Below are positions 41,549-50,197 of a DNA stretch of 64,000 nucleotides, piece after piece. The DNA is from Ornithomonoglobus_A sp034090805. Lineage in GTDB: Bacteria; Bacillota; Clostridia; UBA1381. The notes beneath the pieces are model-generated. The model was not told the DNA's origin. It did no database searches and saw only the letters and a list, made by a program, of their open reading frames with translations. The DNA is taken from assembly GCA_034090805.1 (NCBI GenBank), contig JAXDRV010000104.1, forward strand, positions 1-64,000. The letters run 5' to 3'. The position numbers and the translations under genes are program-made. Position 1 is the stretch's first letter. Every line of letters starts with the position of its first letter.

Positions 41549-42148
41549 TTGAAAAAACCACACATAATACTTGCCTCCGGCTCACCGAGGCGCAGCGAGC
41601 TTTTAAAAACAATGGGACTTGAGTTTACCGTTTCGGTATCGGACGCAGACGAAAGCACAGTCGATCCGTCGCACGTTCCTCCGTCCGTTTATGTCCAGGA
41701 GCTTGCGCTGATAAAGGCGGCGGCAGCGGCAAAGAATTTAAAAAATGACAAAAATGCAGTTATTATTTCAGCCGACACCATAGTGACCGCAGACGGAAAA
41801 ATCCTCGGCAAGCCGGACACGGCGCAGGACGCCTTCGACACGCTCTCCATGCTGTCGGGCAGGGGTCACGAGGTGTATACCGGTTTTTGCGTAATGCGCA
41901 TATGCGACGGAAAAACAATATGCAAAAGCGTGAAAACGGACGTATATTTTAAAAATCTCACAGAGGATAAAATATGGCACTACATCGCCACGGGCGAGCC
42001 GGCCGACAAGGCAGGCTCCTACGGCATACAGGGGCTTGGCGGTATGCTTGTCGAAAAAATAGACGGCGATTATCAGAATGTCGTCGGACTGAGCGTTTCC
42101 GCCTTGGCGGACGTATTGGAAAAAGAATTTGATATAGAAATTATGTAG
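41549..42148 (+). CDS. maf: Maf-family nucleoside triphosphate pyrophosphatase
   Basis: A 199-residue house-cleaning nucleotide pyrophosphatase. The Maf loop LASGSPRRSELLKTMG (8-23) is followed by ISADTIVTADGKILGKP near 72, LSGRGHEVYTGF and YIATGEPADKAGSYGIQGLG. The start is TTG, 8 nt after AAAGGA; no ATG fits. mreB follows after 10 nt, the usual maf-mreB arrangement of Firmicutes. Confidence 0.95.
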   Translation: MKKPHIILASGSPRRSELLKTMGLEFTVSVSDADESTVDPSHVPPSVYVQELALIKAAAAAKNLKNDKNAVIISADTIVTADGKILGKPDTAQDAFDTLSMLSGRGHEVYTGFCVMRICDGKTICKSVKTDVYFKNLTEDKIWHYIATGEPADKAGSYGIQGLGGMLVEKIDGDYQNVVGLSVSALADVLEKEFDIEIM

Positions 42149-42158
42149 GAGGAGAAGA

Positions 42159-43160
42159 ATGGGTATTTTTTCAAAGGACGTGGGAATAGATCTCGGAACA
42201 GCCAACACACTCGTTTACGTTCAGGGCAGAGGTATAGTTGTACGTGAGCCGTCCGTAGTTGCAATAGATAAATACGAGGGCAAGGTTCTTGCCGTCGGCA
42301 CTGAGGCAAACGAAATGATCGGACGCACGCCGGAAAACATAGTTGCGGTAAGACCGCTCAAGGACGGTGTAATCGCAGATTTTGACATAACACAGGCAAT
42401 GATACGCAAATTTATACATCAGGCAAACATAAGCAGCATCTTCAAGCCGAGAGTAATCGTATGTATCCCCTCCGGCGTTACGGAGGTTGAGCGCAGAGCC
42501 GTTGAGGAAACCGTCATGCAGGCGGGTGCAAAGGAGGTCGTGCTTATGGAGGAGCCTATGGCTGCGGCAATAGGTGCGGGACTTCCCGTATCAAGCGCAA
42601 CGGGCAGTATGGTTGTCGATATAGGCGGCGGAACAACCGAGGTTGCCGTTATATCTCTCGGCGGCATCGTAGCCTCAAAATCGCTCCGCATCGCCGGTAA
42701 CGCTCTCAACAGCGCAATCGTAAATTATCTCAAAAAAGAACACTCCATAAACATCGGCGACAAAACGGCAGAGGAAATAAAAACCGCAATCGGCTCGGCA
42801 TACGAGGATAACGAGGAGGAGCTGTTTGACGTAAAGGGCAGAGATGTTTCAACCGGCCTGCCCAAAACAACGCAGATAAAGGAATCGGAGATACGTGAGG
42901 CAATGAGCGAAAACCTTGCGGAAATGCTGGAGGCAATAAAACTCACACTTGAGAACACGCCCCCGGAGCTTGCCGCAGACATAATGGAACGAGGAATAAT
43001 GCTGACCGGCGGCGGTGCGCTCATAAAGGGACTTGACCGCTATATAACCGAAGCGACAAAAATCCCCGCCCACGTTGCGGAATACCCTCTCGACTGCGTT
43101 GCGGTAGGCACAGGCAAATCACTTGAAAATATTACAGAGCTTCTTGCCGCAAAAAAATAA
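42159..43160 (+). CDS. mreB: Rod shape-determining protein MreB
   Basis: An actin-like cytoskeletal protein guiding lateral wall synthesis. The 333 residues contain the phosphate-binding segments GIDLGTANTLVYVQGRGIV (9-27) and DIGGGTTEVAVISLGGIV near 160, plus IVCIPSGVTEVERRAV near 103. ENTPPELAADIMERGIMLTG lies near 270. AGGAGGAG SD. It implies a rod or ovoid cell with elongation machinery; mreC and mreD follow. Confidence 0.97.
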   Translation: MGIFSKDVGIDLGTANTLVYVQGRGIVVREPSVVAIDKYEGKVLAVGTEANEMIGRTPENIVAVRPLKDGVIADFDITQAMIRKFIHQANISSIFKPRVIVCIPSGVTEVERRAVEETVMQAGAKEVVLMEEPMAAAIGAGLPVSSATGSMVVDIGGGTTEVAVISLGGIVASKSLRIAGNALNSAIVNYLKKEHSINIGDKTAEEIKTAIGSAYEDNEEELFDVKGRDVSTGLPKTTQIKESEIREAMSENLAEMLEAIKLTLENTPPELAADIMERGIMLTGGGALIKGLDRYITEATKIPAHVAEYPLDCVAVGTGKSLENITELLAAKK

Positions 43161-43287
43161 TATCCGGCGGCTGTAAGCTTTAATATTTCGGAACAGATAA
43201 ATCACCACTCAATAAGCAGGATAAGCATTTATACGTTCCGCAAAACAACATTTGTATAAAAAATAATATAATAAGGAAGTTACACAA

Positions 43288-44112
43288 ATGGCATCTAACA
43301 AAAAAAAGCTCGGCACTGCGGCGGCAATAATTGCAGCCATAGCCGCTTTAACTGCGGTGATAACGCATTTTTCGGGCAGCAATCCCGTTTCCGGTGCGGT
43401 CAAAACGGTATTTTCACCGTTTCGCAGCGGTGCGTCATTCATTGCCGGCTCGATTGAGAGCAGAATTAATTTCATTCGTGAGGCAGCCGCCTACAAAACG
43501 GAAAACGACAGGCTCGCCTCGGAGCTGACGGAGCTTAAAAAGAAAACACGTGAAATAGCCTCATATCAGGAGGAAAACGATCGCTTAAACGAGCTGCTTG
43601 ACCTGCGTGAATCGATGACGGAATATTCAACGGTGGCAGCGTCTGTCATAGGCTATTCCTCGTCACGCTGGTATGACACGCTTGAGCTTAACAAGGGGAC
43701 TCTTGCGGGAGTTGAAAAGGGAAACACCGTAATCGTCAAGTCCGGTGTTGTCGGAACGGTTACGGAAACAGGCCCTAACTGGTCGATTGTCGAAACGATA
43801 ATCAATCCCTCAAGCGCAACGGGCATTAAGGTCGCAAGAACAGGTGACATAGGTGTTGTCGAGGGAGATTCCGAGCTGTGCCGCAAAATTTACTGCAAGC
43901 TATCCTTTGTCGACAAGGGTGCAAGTATAATTGTCGGAGATATTCTCGAAACCTCCGGCAGCGGCGGAATATATCCGCCCGGACTTAACATAGGCAAAAT
44001 AAGGGAAATATACGCCGACAACATGGGTACGCTGAATTATGCGATAGTAGAGCCGGAAACGGATTTCAAAAATCTGCATGAGGTTCTTATAATCAACGGG
44101 GTGCGGCAATGA
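43288..44112 (+). CDS. mreC: Rod shape-determining protein MreC
   Basis: A 274-residue bitopic protein linking MreB to periplasmic-side PBPs. It has one N-terminal membrane helix (TAAAIIAAIAALTAVIT) and a coiled coil near 65-110 (ENDRLASELTELKKKTREIA). Two beta domains follow with VIGYSSSRWYDTLELNKGT and SGVVGTVTETGPNWSIVETI. AAGGAAG SD. A 127-nt gap with a TATAAT (43267-43272) but no good -35 separates it from mreB. Confidence 0.95.
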   Translation: MASNKKKLGTAAAIIAAIAALTAVITHFSGSNPVSGAVKTVFSPFRSGASFIAGSIESRINFIREAAAYKTENDRLASELTELKKKTREIASYQEENDRLNELLDLRESMTEYSTVAASVIGYSSSRWYDTLELNKGTLAGVEKGNTVIVKSGVVGTVTETGPNWSIVETIINPSSATGIKVARTGDIGVVEGDSELCRKIYCKLSFVDKGASIIVGDILETSGSGGIYPPGLNIGKIREIYADNMGTLNYAIVEPETDFKNLHEVLIINGVRQ

Positions 44113-44606
44113 AAAAATTAAAGCTTTTAATATGGATTTCGGTACTTGTCATCATTGATTCGTCGCTTACGCAGTACATAAGCGTATTCGGTATTTCGCC
44201 GATGCTTGTTTATGCGTTCTTAATATGTACGTCCGTGCGTGAGGAGGATTTCACAACGGCGGTGCTTGCGGGAGGTATTTGCGGAATATTTTCGGGAGCG
44301 CTTGTGGGGCAGAGCTTTTTTCTCACATTTATGTGCTTCTGCATTTCGGCTGCTGCTGCAAATCTGCTGCGAACCCACCCGGCATACCTGCCAAAAACCG
44401 CAAAATCAATGATATTTTGCTTTATATTCTCGCTGCCTTGCGCCGCACTTCTGTACCTTGACGGAGGCATTGCGCTTACGCCGAAAATACTGTATTCCGT
44501 GGTTTTACCGTCGGCGATATACAACACAGCCGCAGCAGCGGTGATTTATCCCCTGCTTGGGAAAACGATATACAACAGAGAAACGGCAAAAAAACTGATT
44601 ATGTAA
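44109..44606 (+). CDS. mreD: Rod shape-determining protein MreD
   Basis: A 165-residue integral membrane protein with about five hydrophobic helices, starting LKLLIWISVLVIIDSSLTQY. It contains GISPMLVYAFLICTSVRE and GGICGIFSGALVGQSFFLTF. It overlaps mreC by 4 nt (ATGA), supporting identification despite low sequence conservation in this family. The stop is followed after 4 nt by a family-2 repeat. Confidence 0.9.
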   Translation: MKKLKLLIWISVLVIIDSSLTQYISVFGISPMLVYAFLICTSVREEDFTTAVLAGGICGIFSGALVGQSFFLTFMCFCISAAAANLLRTHPAYLPKTAKSMIFCFIFSLPCAALLYLDGGIALTPKILYSVVLPSAIYNTAAAAVIYPLLGKTIYNRETAKKLIM

Positions 44607-44610
44607 CTAT

Positions 44611-44776
44611 GGTAATTTATTTTAGATAATTGTAAAATGTAAAATTTCCACGGAATTTGAGAGTGTTTTTGAGTTTGTTCGGACGAGTTGCCGCAAGGGA
44701 TGTTTGAGTACGAATAAAATCAAAAATACTCTCAAATCCCAAGCCGACATTTTACAATTACCTGGTAATTTATTTT
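44611..44776 (+). repeat. Family-2 element with module B only, between mreD and PBP2
   Basis: The element (44624-44763) has 17-bp terminal inverted repeats AGATAATTGTAAAATGT / ACATTTTACAATTACCT (16 of 17 match) and one inner hairpin, ATTTGAGAGTGTTTTTGAG ... AAAAATACTCTCAAAT. Perfect 13-bp direct repeats GGTAATTTATTTT flank it (44611-44623 and 44764-44776), the clearest candidate target-site duplication in the window. Confidence 0.82.
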
Positions 44777-44799
44777 GAAGGGAGATAACATTTCAACCT

Positions 44800-46920
44800 A
44801 TGCCTAAAGCAAGATTTTTGATTTTAAACACAGCCGTAATAATCATGTTTGCGGCGATCGTCTGGAGGCTGTACAATCTACAGATCACAAACGGCGAGCA
44901 ATATCTCGAAGTCGCCACAAACCGCCTTATGACGAACGTTACGGAAAAAGCTCCCAGAGGTGAGATATTCGACCGCTACGGAGTGCCTCTCGTGACCAAC
45001 AAGGTCGGATACAGCGTTGTTGTGCAAAGAGCCGGTCAGACAAACGAGGAGCTTAACGCAGTTATAAAACGTCTTATCGACATACTCTACTCCGAAAACT
45101 GCGAATATAACGACACTCTCCCCATAAGCTATGCGCCGTATTCCTTTGTTCTTGCAGATGAAAACAACGACGGCAGCGCATCGGACGAGCTTGAAAAATG
45201 GTTTAACGAAAACAAATACATTGAAGAAAAACGCAAAAACAATGACACGAAAATCACCCGCACAATGAGTGCCGAAGACGTTGTGAATTTTTACAAAAAC
45301 CTCTACGGAGTGAGCGACGCCTACAGCATCGATGAGCAGCGGCGCATTGTCGGAATAAGATACGAAGCGGATATAAGAGGATTTTCGCAGATTGCTCCGT
45401 TTATTGCCGCCGACAACGTTTCTGTCGGAGCAGTTGCCAAAATAAAGGAACAGCGTGATTCCCTTAAGGGCGTGAGCATAACCAACAACTATATGCGTGA
45501 ATACACGCACCCCGGTCTTGCCACACAGCTTCTCGGCCGCACCGGCAAGATCAGCGCCGAGGAATACGAAAAGCTGTCCTCCGAGGGATACGGCATGAAC
45601 GATACCCTCGGTAAACAGGGCGTTGAACGCTGGGGCGAAAAATATCTGAGAGGTCACGACGGCACCTCCGGTTCTCTCAAGCGTGTAAACGGTGAGGAGG
45701 TTTCCGTGGTTGACGACGTTGACCCGATTCCGGGAAATAATATTATGCTTACCATAGATTCCAAGCTTCAGGAAACAGCCGAAAACTCGCTTGCCGCAAA
45801 CATCGCAAAAATCCAAAGTGCCGGCAGCGGAGTTGAAAAAGGCGGCGGCGACTGTAATGCAGGGGCGGCTGTTGTAATAGACATAAAAACAGGCGACACT
45901 CTCGCACTTGCGTCATATCCGACCTACGATATGACCCGCTTTAACGAGGATTATCAGTCGCTGCTTGAAAATGAGGCTCACCCAATGCTTAACCGTGCCG
46001 TGAGCGGTCTGTACAGCCCCGGTTCCACCTTCAAGCCGCTGTCGGCAATAGCCGCAATGGAAAGCGGCAATCTATCGCCCAATGAAATAATAGTTGACGA
46101 GGGTATATACAAATTCTATAACGACTATCAGCCTACCTGCTGGATCTGGACTGAAAGCAAAATGTCTCAGACCCACGGCCCCCTCGATGTTTCGGGTGCA
46201 ATAGAAAATTCCTGTAACTACTTCTTTTATGAGGTAGGCCGCAGAATGGGAATTGACACTCTCGATGACTATGCCGCAAAATTCGGACTGGGAAAATACA
46301 CAGGCATAGAGCTTGGCGAAGAGGAATCGGGCAGCATGGCAAGTCCCGAATATAAAAAATCAATCGTCAAAAACGTAACAAGCCGTGACTGGTATGACGG
46401 TGATACACTTCAGGCCGCAATCGGTCAGTCCTACAGCCTGTTCACGCCGGTTCAGCTTGCAAATTATGCCGCAACGATCGCCAACGGCGGTACGCTTCAT
46501 AAAGTAAATCTGATAAAAAGTGTCCGTTCGTCAACAGACGGAACACTCGTCAAGGAAACCGTACCGGAGGTACGTGAAAATGTTGACATTGACCCGGAGA
46601 TACTTACCGCTGTCAAAAACGGTATGCGGCGAGTTATTGACGAGGGAAGCGCCGCCTCGGTATTTACCGATTATTCGATACCTATCGGCGGAAAAACAGG
46701 TACGGCACAGGTCGGCAACGGCTCGAACAACGCTATATTTATCGCATACGCACCGTTCGACAATCCCGAAATAGCCGTTTCGGTCGTTCTTGAGCATGGC
46801 GTTCGCGGAATAAATGCCGCCAACGTTGCAAAGGACATTTTGGACGCATATTTCGGCACGGGCAGCGCACAGCCGACTCAGACGCCGCAGGTGCAGACTC
46901 AAAACGGACTTTTACCGTAA
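44800..46920 (+). CDS. mrdA: Penicillin-binding protein 2 (elongation-type class B PBP)
   Basis: A 706-residue transpeptidase for lateral wall growth. A membrane anchor (RFLILNTAVIIMFAAIVWRL) is followed by the PBP dimerisation domain (EKAPRGEIFDRYGVPLVTN) and a long inserted helical region (about 120-190). The transpeptidase motifs are SPGSTFKPLSA (active Ser), ENSCNYFF and GGKTGTAQVG. Its place after mreBCD marks it as PBP2. GAAGGGAG lies about 15 nt before the ATG, an unusually long spacing, just after a repeat. A RodA partner is not in the window. Confidence 0.93.
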   Translation: MPKARFLILNTAVIIMFAAIVWRLYNLQITNGEQYLEVATNRLMTNVTEKAPRGEIFDRYGVPLVTNKVGYSVVVQRAGQTNEELNAVIKRLIDILYSENCEYNDTLPISYAPYSFVLADENNDGSASDELEKWFNENKYIEEKRKNNDTKITRTMSAEDVVNFYKNLYGVSDAYSIDEQRRIVGIRYEADIRGFSQIAPFIAADNVSVGAVAKIKEQRDSLKGVSITNNYMREYTHPGLATQLLGRTGKISAEEYEKLSSEGYGMNDTLGKQGVERWGEKYLRGHDGTSGSLKRVNGEEVSVVDDVDPIPGNNIMLTIDSKLQETAENSLAANIAKIQSAGSGVEKGGGDCNAGAAVVIDIKTGDTLALASYPTYDMTRFNEDYQSLLENEAHPMLNRAVSGLYSPGSTFKPLSAIAAMESGNLSPNEIIVDEGIYKFYNDYQPTCWIWTESKMSQTHGPLDVSGAIENSCNYFFYEVGRRMGIDTLDDYAAKFGLGKYTGIELGEEESGSMASPEYKKSIVKNVTSRDWYDGDTLQAAIGQSYSLFTPVQLANYAATIANGGTLHKVNLIKSVRSSTDGTLVKETVPEVRENVDIDPEILTAVKNGMRRVIDEGSAASVFTDYSIPIGGKTGTAQVGNGSNNAIFIAYAPFDNPEIAVSVVLEHGVRGINAANVAKDILDAYFGTGSAQPTQTPQVQTQNGLLP

Positions 46921-46945
46921 CCGCAGATTAAAAGGAGGCTATGGA

Positions 46946-47632
46946 ATGGATGAAATAATACGACTAAAGGGTACGGGTGACGGAGTGAAAATATACATCG
47001 CTCCCAACAGCGCAATTGCCGAGGTTATCGCCGCCTTGCGTGAAAAGCTCGGCGAATACCGCAGCTTTTTCGGCAACGGAAAATGCAACGTATATTTTAT
47101 AGGCGAAAATCTCACCGAGAGCGACCGCATACGTCTTACCTCCATAGCCAAAACAATGCTGCCGGAGGTTTCCGTAAGCTTCGGCGAAAAAAGACTTTTC
47201 AAAAAGCTTGAAAAGCTCCTCGAAAAAGAAAGCACCGAGGAAGCTCCCACGGAGCCGAAGCCTTATATACCGACTCTTGAGGAGGTTATCGCAACAAATT
47301 TCAAGCATAACAGAGCAAGATTTTTCGAGGGCGTGGTGAAGCCCGGAAAGCGTGTTGAATCGGATTCTCACATGATACTTGTCGGTGACGTTATGAAGGG
47401 CGGAGAGGTGTGCGCCTCCGGCAACGTCATAATATTCGGACGGCTTATGGGCAATGCCATCGCCGGTGCGGGCGGCAGTCGTGACGCTTACATACTCGCA
47501 CTCGACTTTTCACCCGAAAATATCGCAATAACCGATATAAAGCTTGAAAATATGCCTCAGGACTGCGGAATTAAAAAAGCAAAGTTAATAAATAATGAAA
47601 TTTTCGTTGAGGAATTTTTGTTGAATATATAG
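46946..47632 (+). CDS. minC: Septum site-determining protein MinC
   Basis: An inhibitor of FtsZ assembly away from midcell. The 228-residue protein has an N-terminal domain (IRLKGTGDGVKIYIAPNSAI) and the C-terminal beta-helix domain near 115-215 (VVKPGKRVESDSHMILVGDV; GNVIIFGRLMGNAIAGAGG). ATG at 46946 is 7 nt from AAAGGAGG. It lies 25 nt after PBP2. Confidence 0.94.
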   Translation: MDEIIRLKGTGDGVKIYIAPNSAIAEVIAALREKLGEYRSFFGNGKCNVYFIGENLTESDRIRLTSIAKTMLPEVSVSFGEKRLFKKLEKLLEKESTEEAPTEPKPYIPTLEEVIATNFKHNRARFFEGVVKPGKRVESDSHMILVGDVMKGGEVCASGNVIIFGRLMGNAIAGAGGSRDAYILALDFSPENIAITDIKLENMPQDCGIKKAKLINNEIFVEEFLLNI

Positions 47633-47658
47633 ACAAATCAAAAAAAGTGTGATATAAT
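47630..47658 (+). promoter_or_regulatory. Promoter of minD-mgsA overlapping the minC stop codon
   Basis: TAGACA (47630-47635, its TAG is the minC stop), 17-nt spacer, TATAAT (47653-47658) with an extended -10 TGA. It would let minD be expressed apart from minC. Confidence 0.65.
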
Positions 47659-47714
47659 AGTCATAGTGGATATTTTTGCACTATAATTAAATCATCTAAA
47701 GAAAGGCAAACGAA

Positions 47715-48533
47715 ATGGGAAAAGTCATCATGGTAGCCTCCGGGAAGGGCGGCACGGGGAAAACCACCGCAGCTGCGAATTTGGGGGCGGCGCTTTCGGC
47801 AAGGGGAAGGCTTACGGTGCTTGTCGACATGGACATGGGGCTTAGAAATCTTGATGTTGCCTTGGGGCTTGAAAGCAGCATCGTATACGATTTTCTTGAT
47901 TTGCTTGAGGGCAGATGCACTCTTGACGAGGTTCTCGTAAGAGCCGACGGCTATGAAAATCTTTATTTCATAGCAGCACCTCAGACGCATCCGCCTTCGG
48001 AATATGACGAAGAAAAGATCATCGAATTTTGGGATTCACTCAGAAACAGATTTGAATTTTGCATAGCGGATTCACCGGCAGGCATAAGCGGAGGCTTTAT
48101 ATATTCCATGCTCGGAGCGGACAGCGCCGTAATTGTGACGCTCGCCGAAACGGCAGCACTCCGTGATGCGGACAGAGTCATATCCATGCTTGAGGACAAT
48201 CACCGGAGCAAAGAAAGCTCCGAATCGTGCGAAACATACAGTATCCGTCTAGTAGTGAACAGAGTAAGACCGGATATGATCGAAAAAAAGCTTATGCTAA
48301 ACATGGATGAATGTATGGATATACTCGGCATCCCTATGCTCGGCATAGTCCCGGATGATGAGGAACTCATGAAAGCAGGACTGCTCGGCACAACCGCCGT
48401 AAGCACGGAAGCGTCCGCAGCCGGACTTGCGTTCAAAAACATTGCCGCAAGGCTGTGCGGCGAAGATGTACCGATTATGGAATTTAAGAAAAAAAGTTTT
48501 TGGGATAAATTCACAGGAATTTTCACCAAATGA
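47715..48533 (+). CDS. minD: Septum site-determining ATPase MinD
   Basis: A membrane-binding ATPase that recruits MinC. The 272 residues contain the deviant Walker A SGKGGTGKTTAAANLG (9-24), VLVDMDMGLRNLDVALGLE and IADSPAGISGG. The C-terminal amphipathic membrane-targeting helix is FWDKFTGIFTK. No minE follows; mgsA begins 18 nt later. In Firmicutes without MinE a DivIVA system may position MinCD; none is visible here. Confidence 0.95.
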   Translation: MGKVIMVASGKGGTGKTTAAANLGAALSARGRLTVLVDMDMGLRNLDVALGLESSIVYDFLDLLEGRCTLDEVLVRADGYENLYFIAAPQTHPPSEYDEEKIIEFWDSLRNRFEFCIADSPAGISGGFIYSMLGADSAVIVTLAETAALRDADRVISMLEDNHRSKESSESCETYSIRLVVNRVRPDMIEKKLMLNMDECMDILGIPMLGIVPDDEELMKAGLLGTTAVSTEASAAGLAFKNIAARLCGEDVPIMEFKKKSFWDKFTGIFTK

Positions 48534-48551
48534 TACACAGGGAGGTAAAAA

Positions 48552-48953
48552 ATGAATATTGCGTTGATTGCACATGACAAAAAAAAGGAATTAATGGTAC
48601 AATTCTGCATTGCGTACAAGGGGATACTTTCGCGCCATGCGCTTTATGCCACTGGCACCACCGGAAAGGTAATCATCGAAAATACAGGTCTTAATGTGTA
48701 TAGGTTCTTATCAGGTCCACAGGGCGGCGATCAGCAGATAGGAGCCAGAATTGCATACAATGAAATAGATCTTGTACTGTTTTTCCGTGATCCTCTCAAT
48801 GCGGAGAGCTATGAGCCTGATGTTTTTTCATTGCTCCGGCTGTGCGATATGCATAACATTCCGATTGCCACAAATTCCGCAACGGCAGAGGTACTGATTC
48901 ACGGTCTTGAAAGAGGCGATCTCGACTGGCGTGATATTGTTAATCCCAAGTAA
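48552..48953 (+). CDS. mgsA: Methylglyoxal synthase
   Basis: It converts dihydroxyacetone phosphate to methylglyoxal and phosphate, a glycolytic bypass. The 133-residue protein has IALIAHDKKKELMVQFC at the N-terminus, ATGTTGKVIIENTG near 35 and SGPQGGDQQIGARI with a catalytic Asp near 60. LVLFFRDPLNAE follows with the second Asp. AGGGAGG SD. It is frequently the last gene of the mre-min cluster in Clostridia, usually after minE and rodA. The TAA stop merges with a family-3 array. Confidence 0.96.
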   Translation: MNIALIAHDKKKELMVQFCIAYKGILSRHALYATGTTGKVIIENTGLNVYRFLSGPQGGDQQIGARIAYNEIDLVLFFRDPLNAESYEPDVFSLLRLCDMHNIPIATNSATAEVLIHGLERGDLDWRDIVNPK

Positions 48954-49172
48954 AAAAGCTTTTGACAAAGCTGCGCCTTTGGCGCAAGGTAAGCTTTTTT
49001 GCTAATAGGAAATTGAGAAATTTCCTATTAGATAAAAAAGTCACTATCGTGACTGTCGTTCCGCTGCGCTCCACTCCGATAAGTAGACTTTTTTGCTATT
49101 AGGAAATTGAGAAATTTCCTAATAGATAAAAAAGCTTTTGACAAAACTGCGCCTGCGGGCGCAGATATGAGG
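48952..49172. repeat. Family-3 hairpin array X-Y-Z-Y-X' between mgsA and manA
   Basis: X (48952-49000) is bounded by AAAAAAGCTT/AAGCTTTTTT with an inner GCGCC-TTT-GGCGC. Y (49002-49031 and 49096-49125) is a 13-bp perfect hairpin. Z (49034-49094) is bounded by AAAAAAGTC/GACTTTTTT with GTCACTATCGTGAC. X' (49128-49172) lacks the right arm. The order is palindromic around Z. The mgsA stop lies in the first A-run. The array probably terminates both convergent genes. Confidence 0.82.
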
Positions 49173-49196
49173 TAACGGTTTTTTTCCGTAAGCGAA

Positions 49197-49220
49197 AAAA
49201 AACGGCTTTCGCCGTTTTTT
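49197..49220 (-). terminator. Terminator of the galE-manA transcript
   Basis: Perfect 10-bp inverted repeat AAAAAACGGC/GCCGTTTTTT with a TTTC loop (plus strand), 7 nt after the manA stop. It works in either direction. Confidence 0.85.
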
Positions 49221-49226
49221 ATGCTT

Positions 49227-50174
49227 TTATACATACGACAGTATAACATCACAGTCGCCGCTCAGTGTATACTCACCGTCCTGCGCCGGTATGAATATGC
49301 TGTCACCCTTATTTAGTTCAAGTGTTTCGCCGTTAAGGCTCAGCTTTCCGCTGCCATCGGTTACGATAAGCGAGTGGAAACAATCATCGGAAATATTTAC
49401 GGTCATTTCGCCGTTCGGTCTTAACCGGCGCACCGTAAAATATTCGCAGCTTGCAAGCAGCGTATCGGCATCGTTTTCGCCGCATATTTCACGCTCTGGC
49501 GGAGGGGTGAGCGTCGAAACGTCAATCGCCTTATCGATATGAAGCTCACGAGGCTTGCCGTTTTTGTCCACACGTCCGTAATCGTACACACGGTAGGTCG
49601 TATTTGAATTTTGCTGTATCTCGCATATCACAATTCCCGCACCTATTGCATGGATCGTCCCGGATTTGATGAAAAATACATCGCCCGTCTTGACAGGTAC
49701 ACGGTTCAGCACCTCAAGCAGGGTATTGTTTTCAATGCGCTCTTTTAGCTCGCTGCGGCTTATCTCTTTTTTTACTCCGTAGTAAAGCGACGCTCCCTCG
49801 TCTGCCTCAAGAACGTACCACATTTCCGTTTTTCCGTATTCGCCCTCGACTCTCAATGCGTATTCGTCATTCGGATGTACCTGCACCGACAGATTACCGA
49901 GTGCGTCTATAAATTTAATCAAAATCGGAAAATACTCGAATTTTTCCGCATTTTTGCCAAGGCAGCCGCTATTTTTTGATATGTATTCGCTCAGCTTAAG
50001 TCCGTTAAATTCTCCGCCGTTTACAACGCTTTCTCCGTCCTTATGTGTTGACAGCTCCCAGCTTTCCGCAAGCTTGTCAAGCTCCGAATGCTTGTTGTAT
50101 TTTTCCTTCAGCTTCGTACCGCCCCAAAGGTAGTCCTTAACTGCGGGCGAAAGACGTATTGCTTTTTTGTTCAT
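49227..50174 (-). CDS. manA: Mannose-6-phosphate isomerase, class I
   Basis: It interconverts mannose-6-phosphate and fructose-6-phosphate and is zinc-dependent. The 315-residue protein is the short Bacillus-type form. It has AVKDYLWGGTKLKEKYNKHS at the N-terminus, then the metal site LSVQVHPNDEYALRVEGEYG near 95. KTEMWYVLEADEGA and FIKSGTIHAIGAGIVICEIQ follow near 115-185. It follows galE by 23 nt, so sugar-nucleotide precursor metabolism is grouped here. Confidence 0.93.
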   Translation of the reverse strand: MNKKAIRLSPAVKDYLWGGTKLKEKYNKHSELDKLAESWELSTHKDGESVVNGGEFNGLKLSEYISKNSGCLGKNAEKFEYFPILIKFIDALGNLSVQVHPNDEYALRVEGEYGKTEMWYVLEADEGASLYYGVKKEISRSELKERIENNTLLEVLNRVPVKTGDVFFIKSGTIHAIGAGIVICEIQQNSNTTYRVYDYGRVDKNGKPRELHIDKAIDVSTLTPPPEREICGENDADTLLASCEYFTVRRLRPNGEMTVNISDDCFHSLIVTDGSGKLSLNGETLELNKGDSIFIPAQDGEYTLSGDCDVILSYV

Positions 50175-50197
50175 AATAATCTCCGTTCTGTTGTATT

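Noticed and set aside
43161..43287. Separate promoter for mreC
   Set aside because: A TATAAT is present at 43267 but no acceptable -35 at the right distance.
44878..45816. Minus-strand frame of 312 codons within PBP2
   Set aside because: Shadow of a clear PBP2 gene; composition is unlike a real protein.
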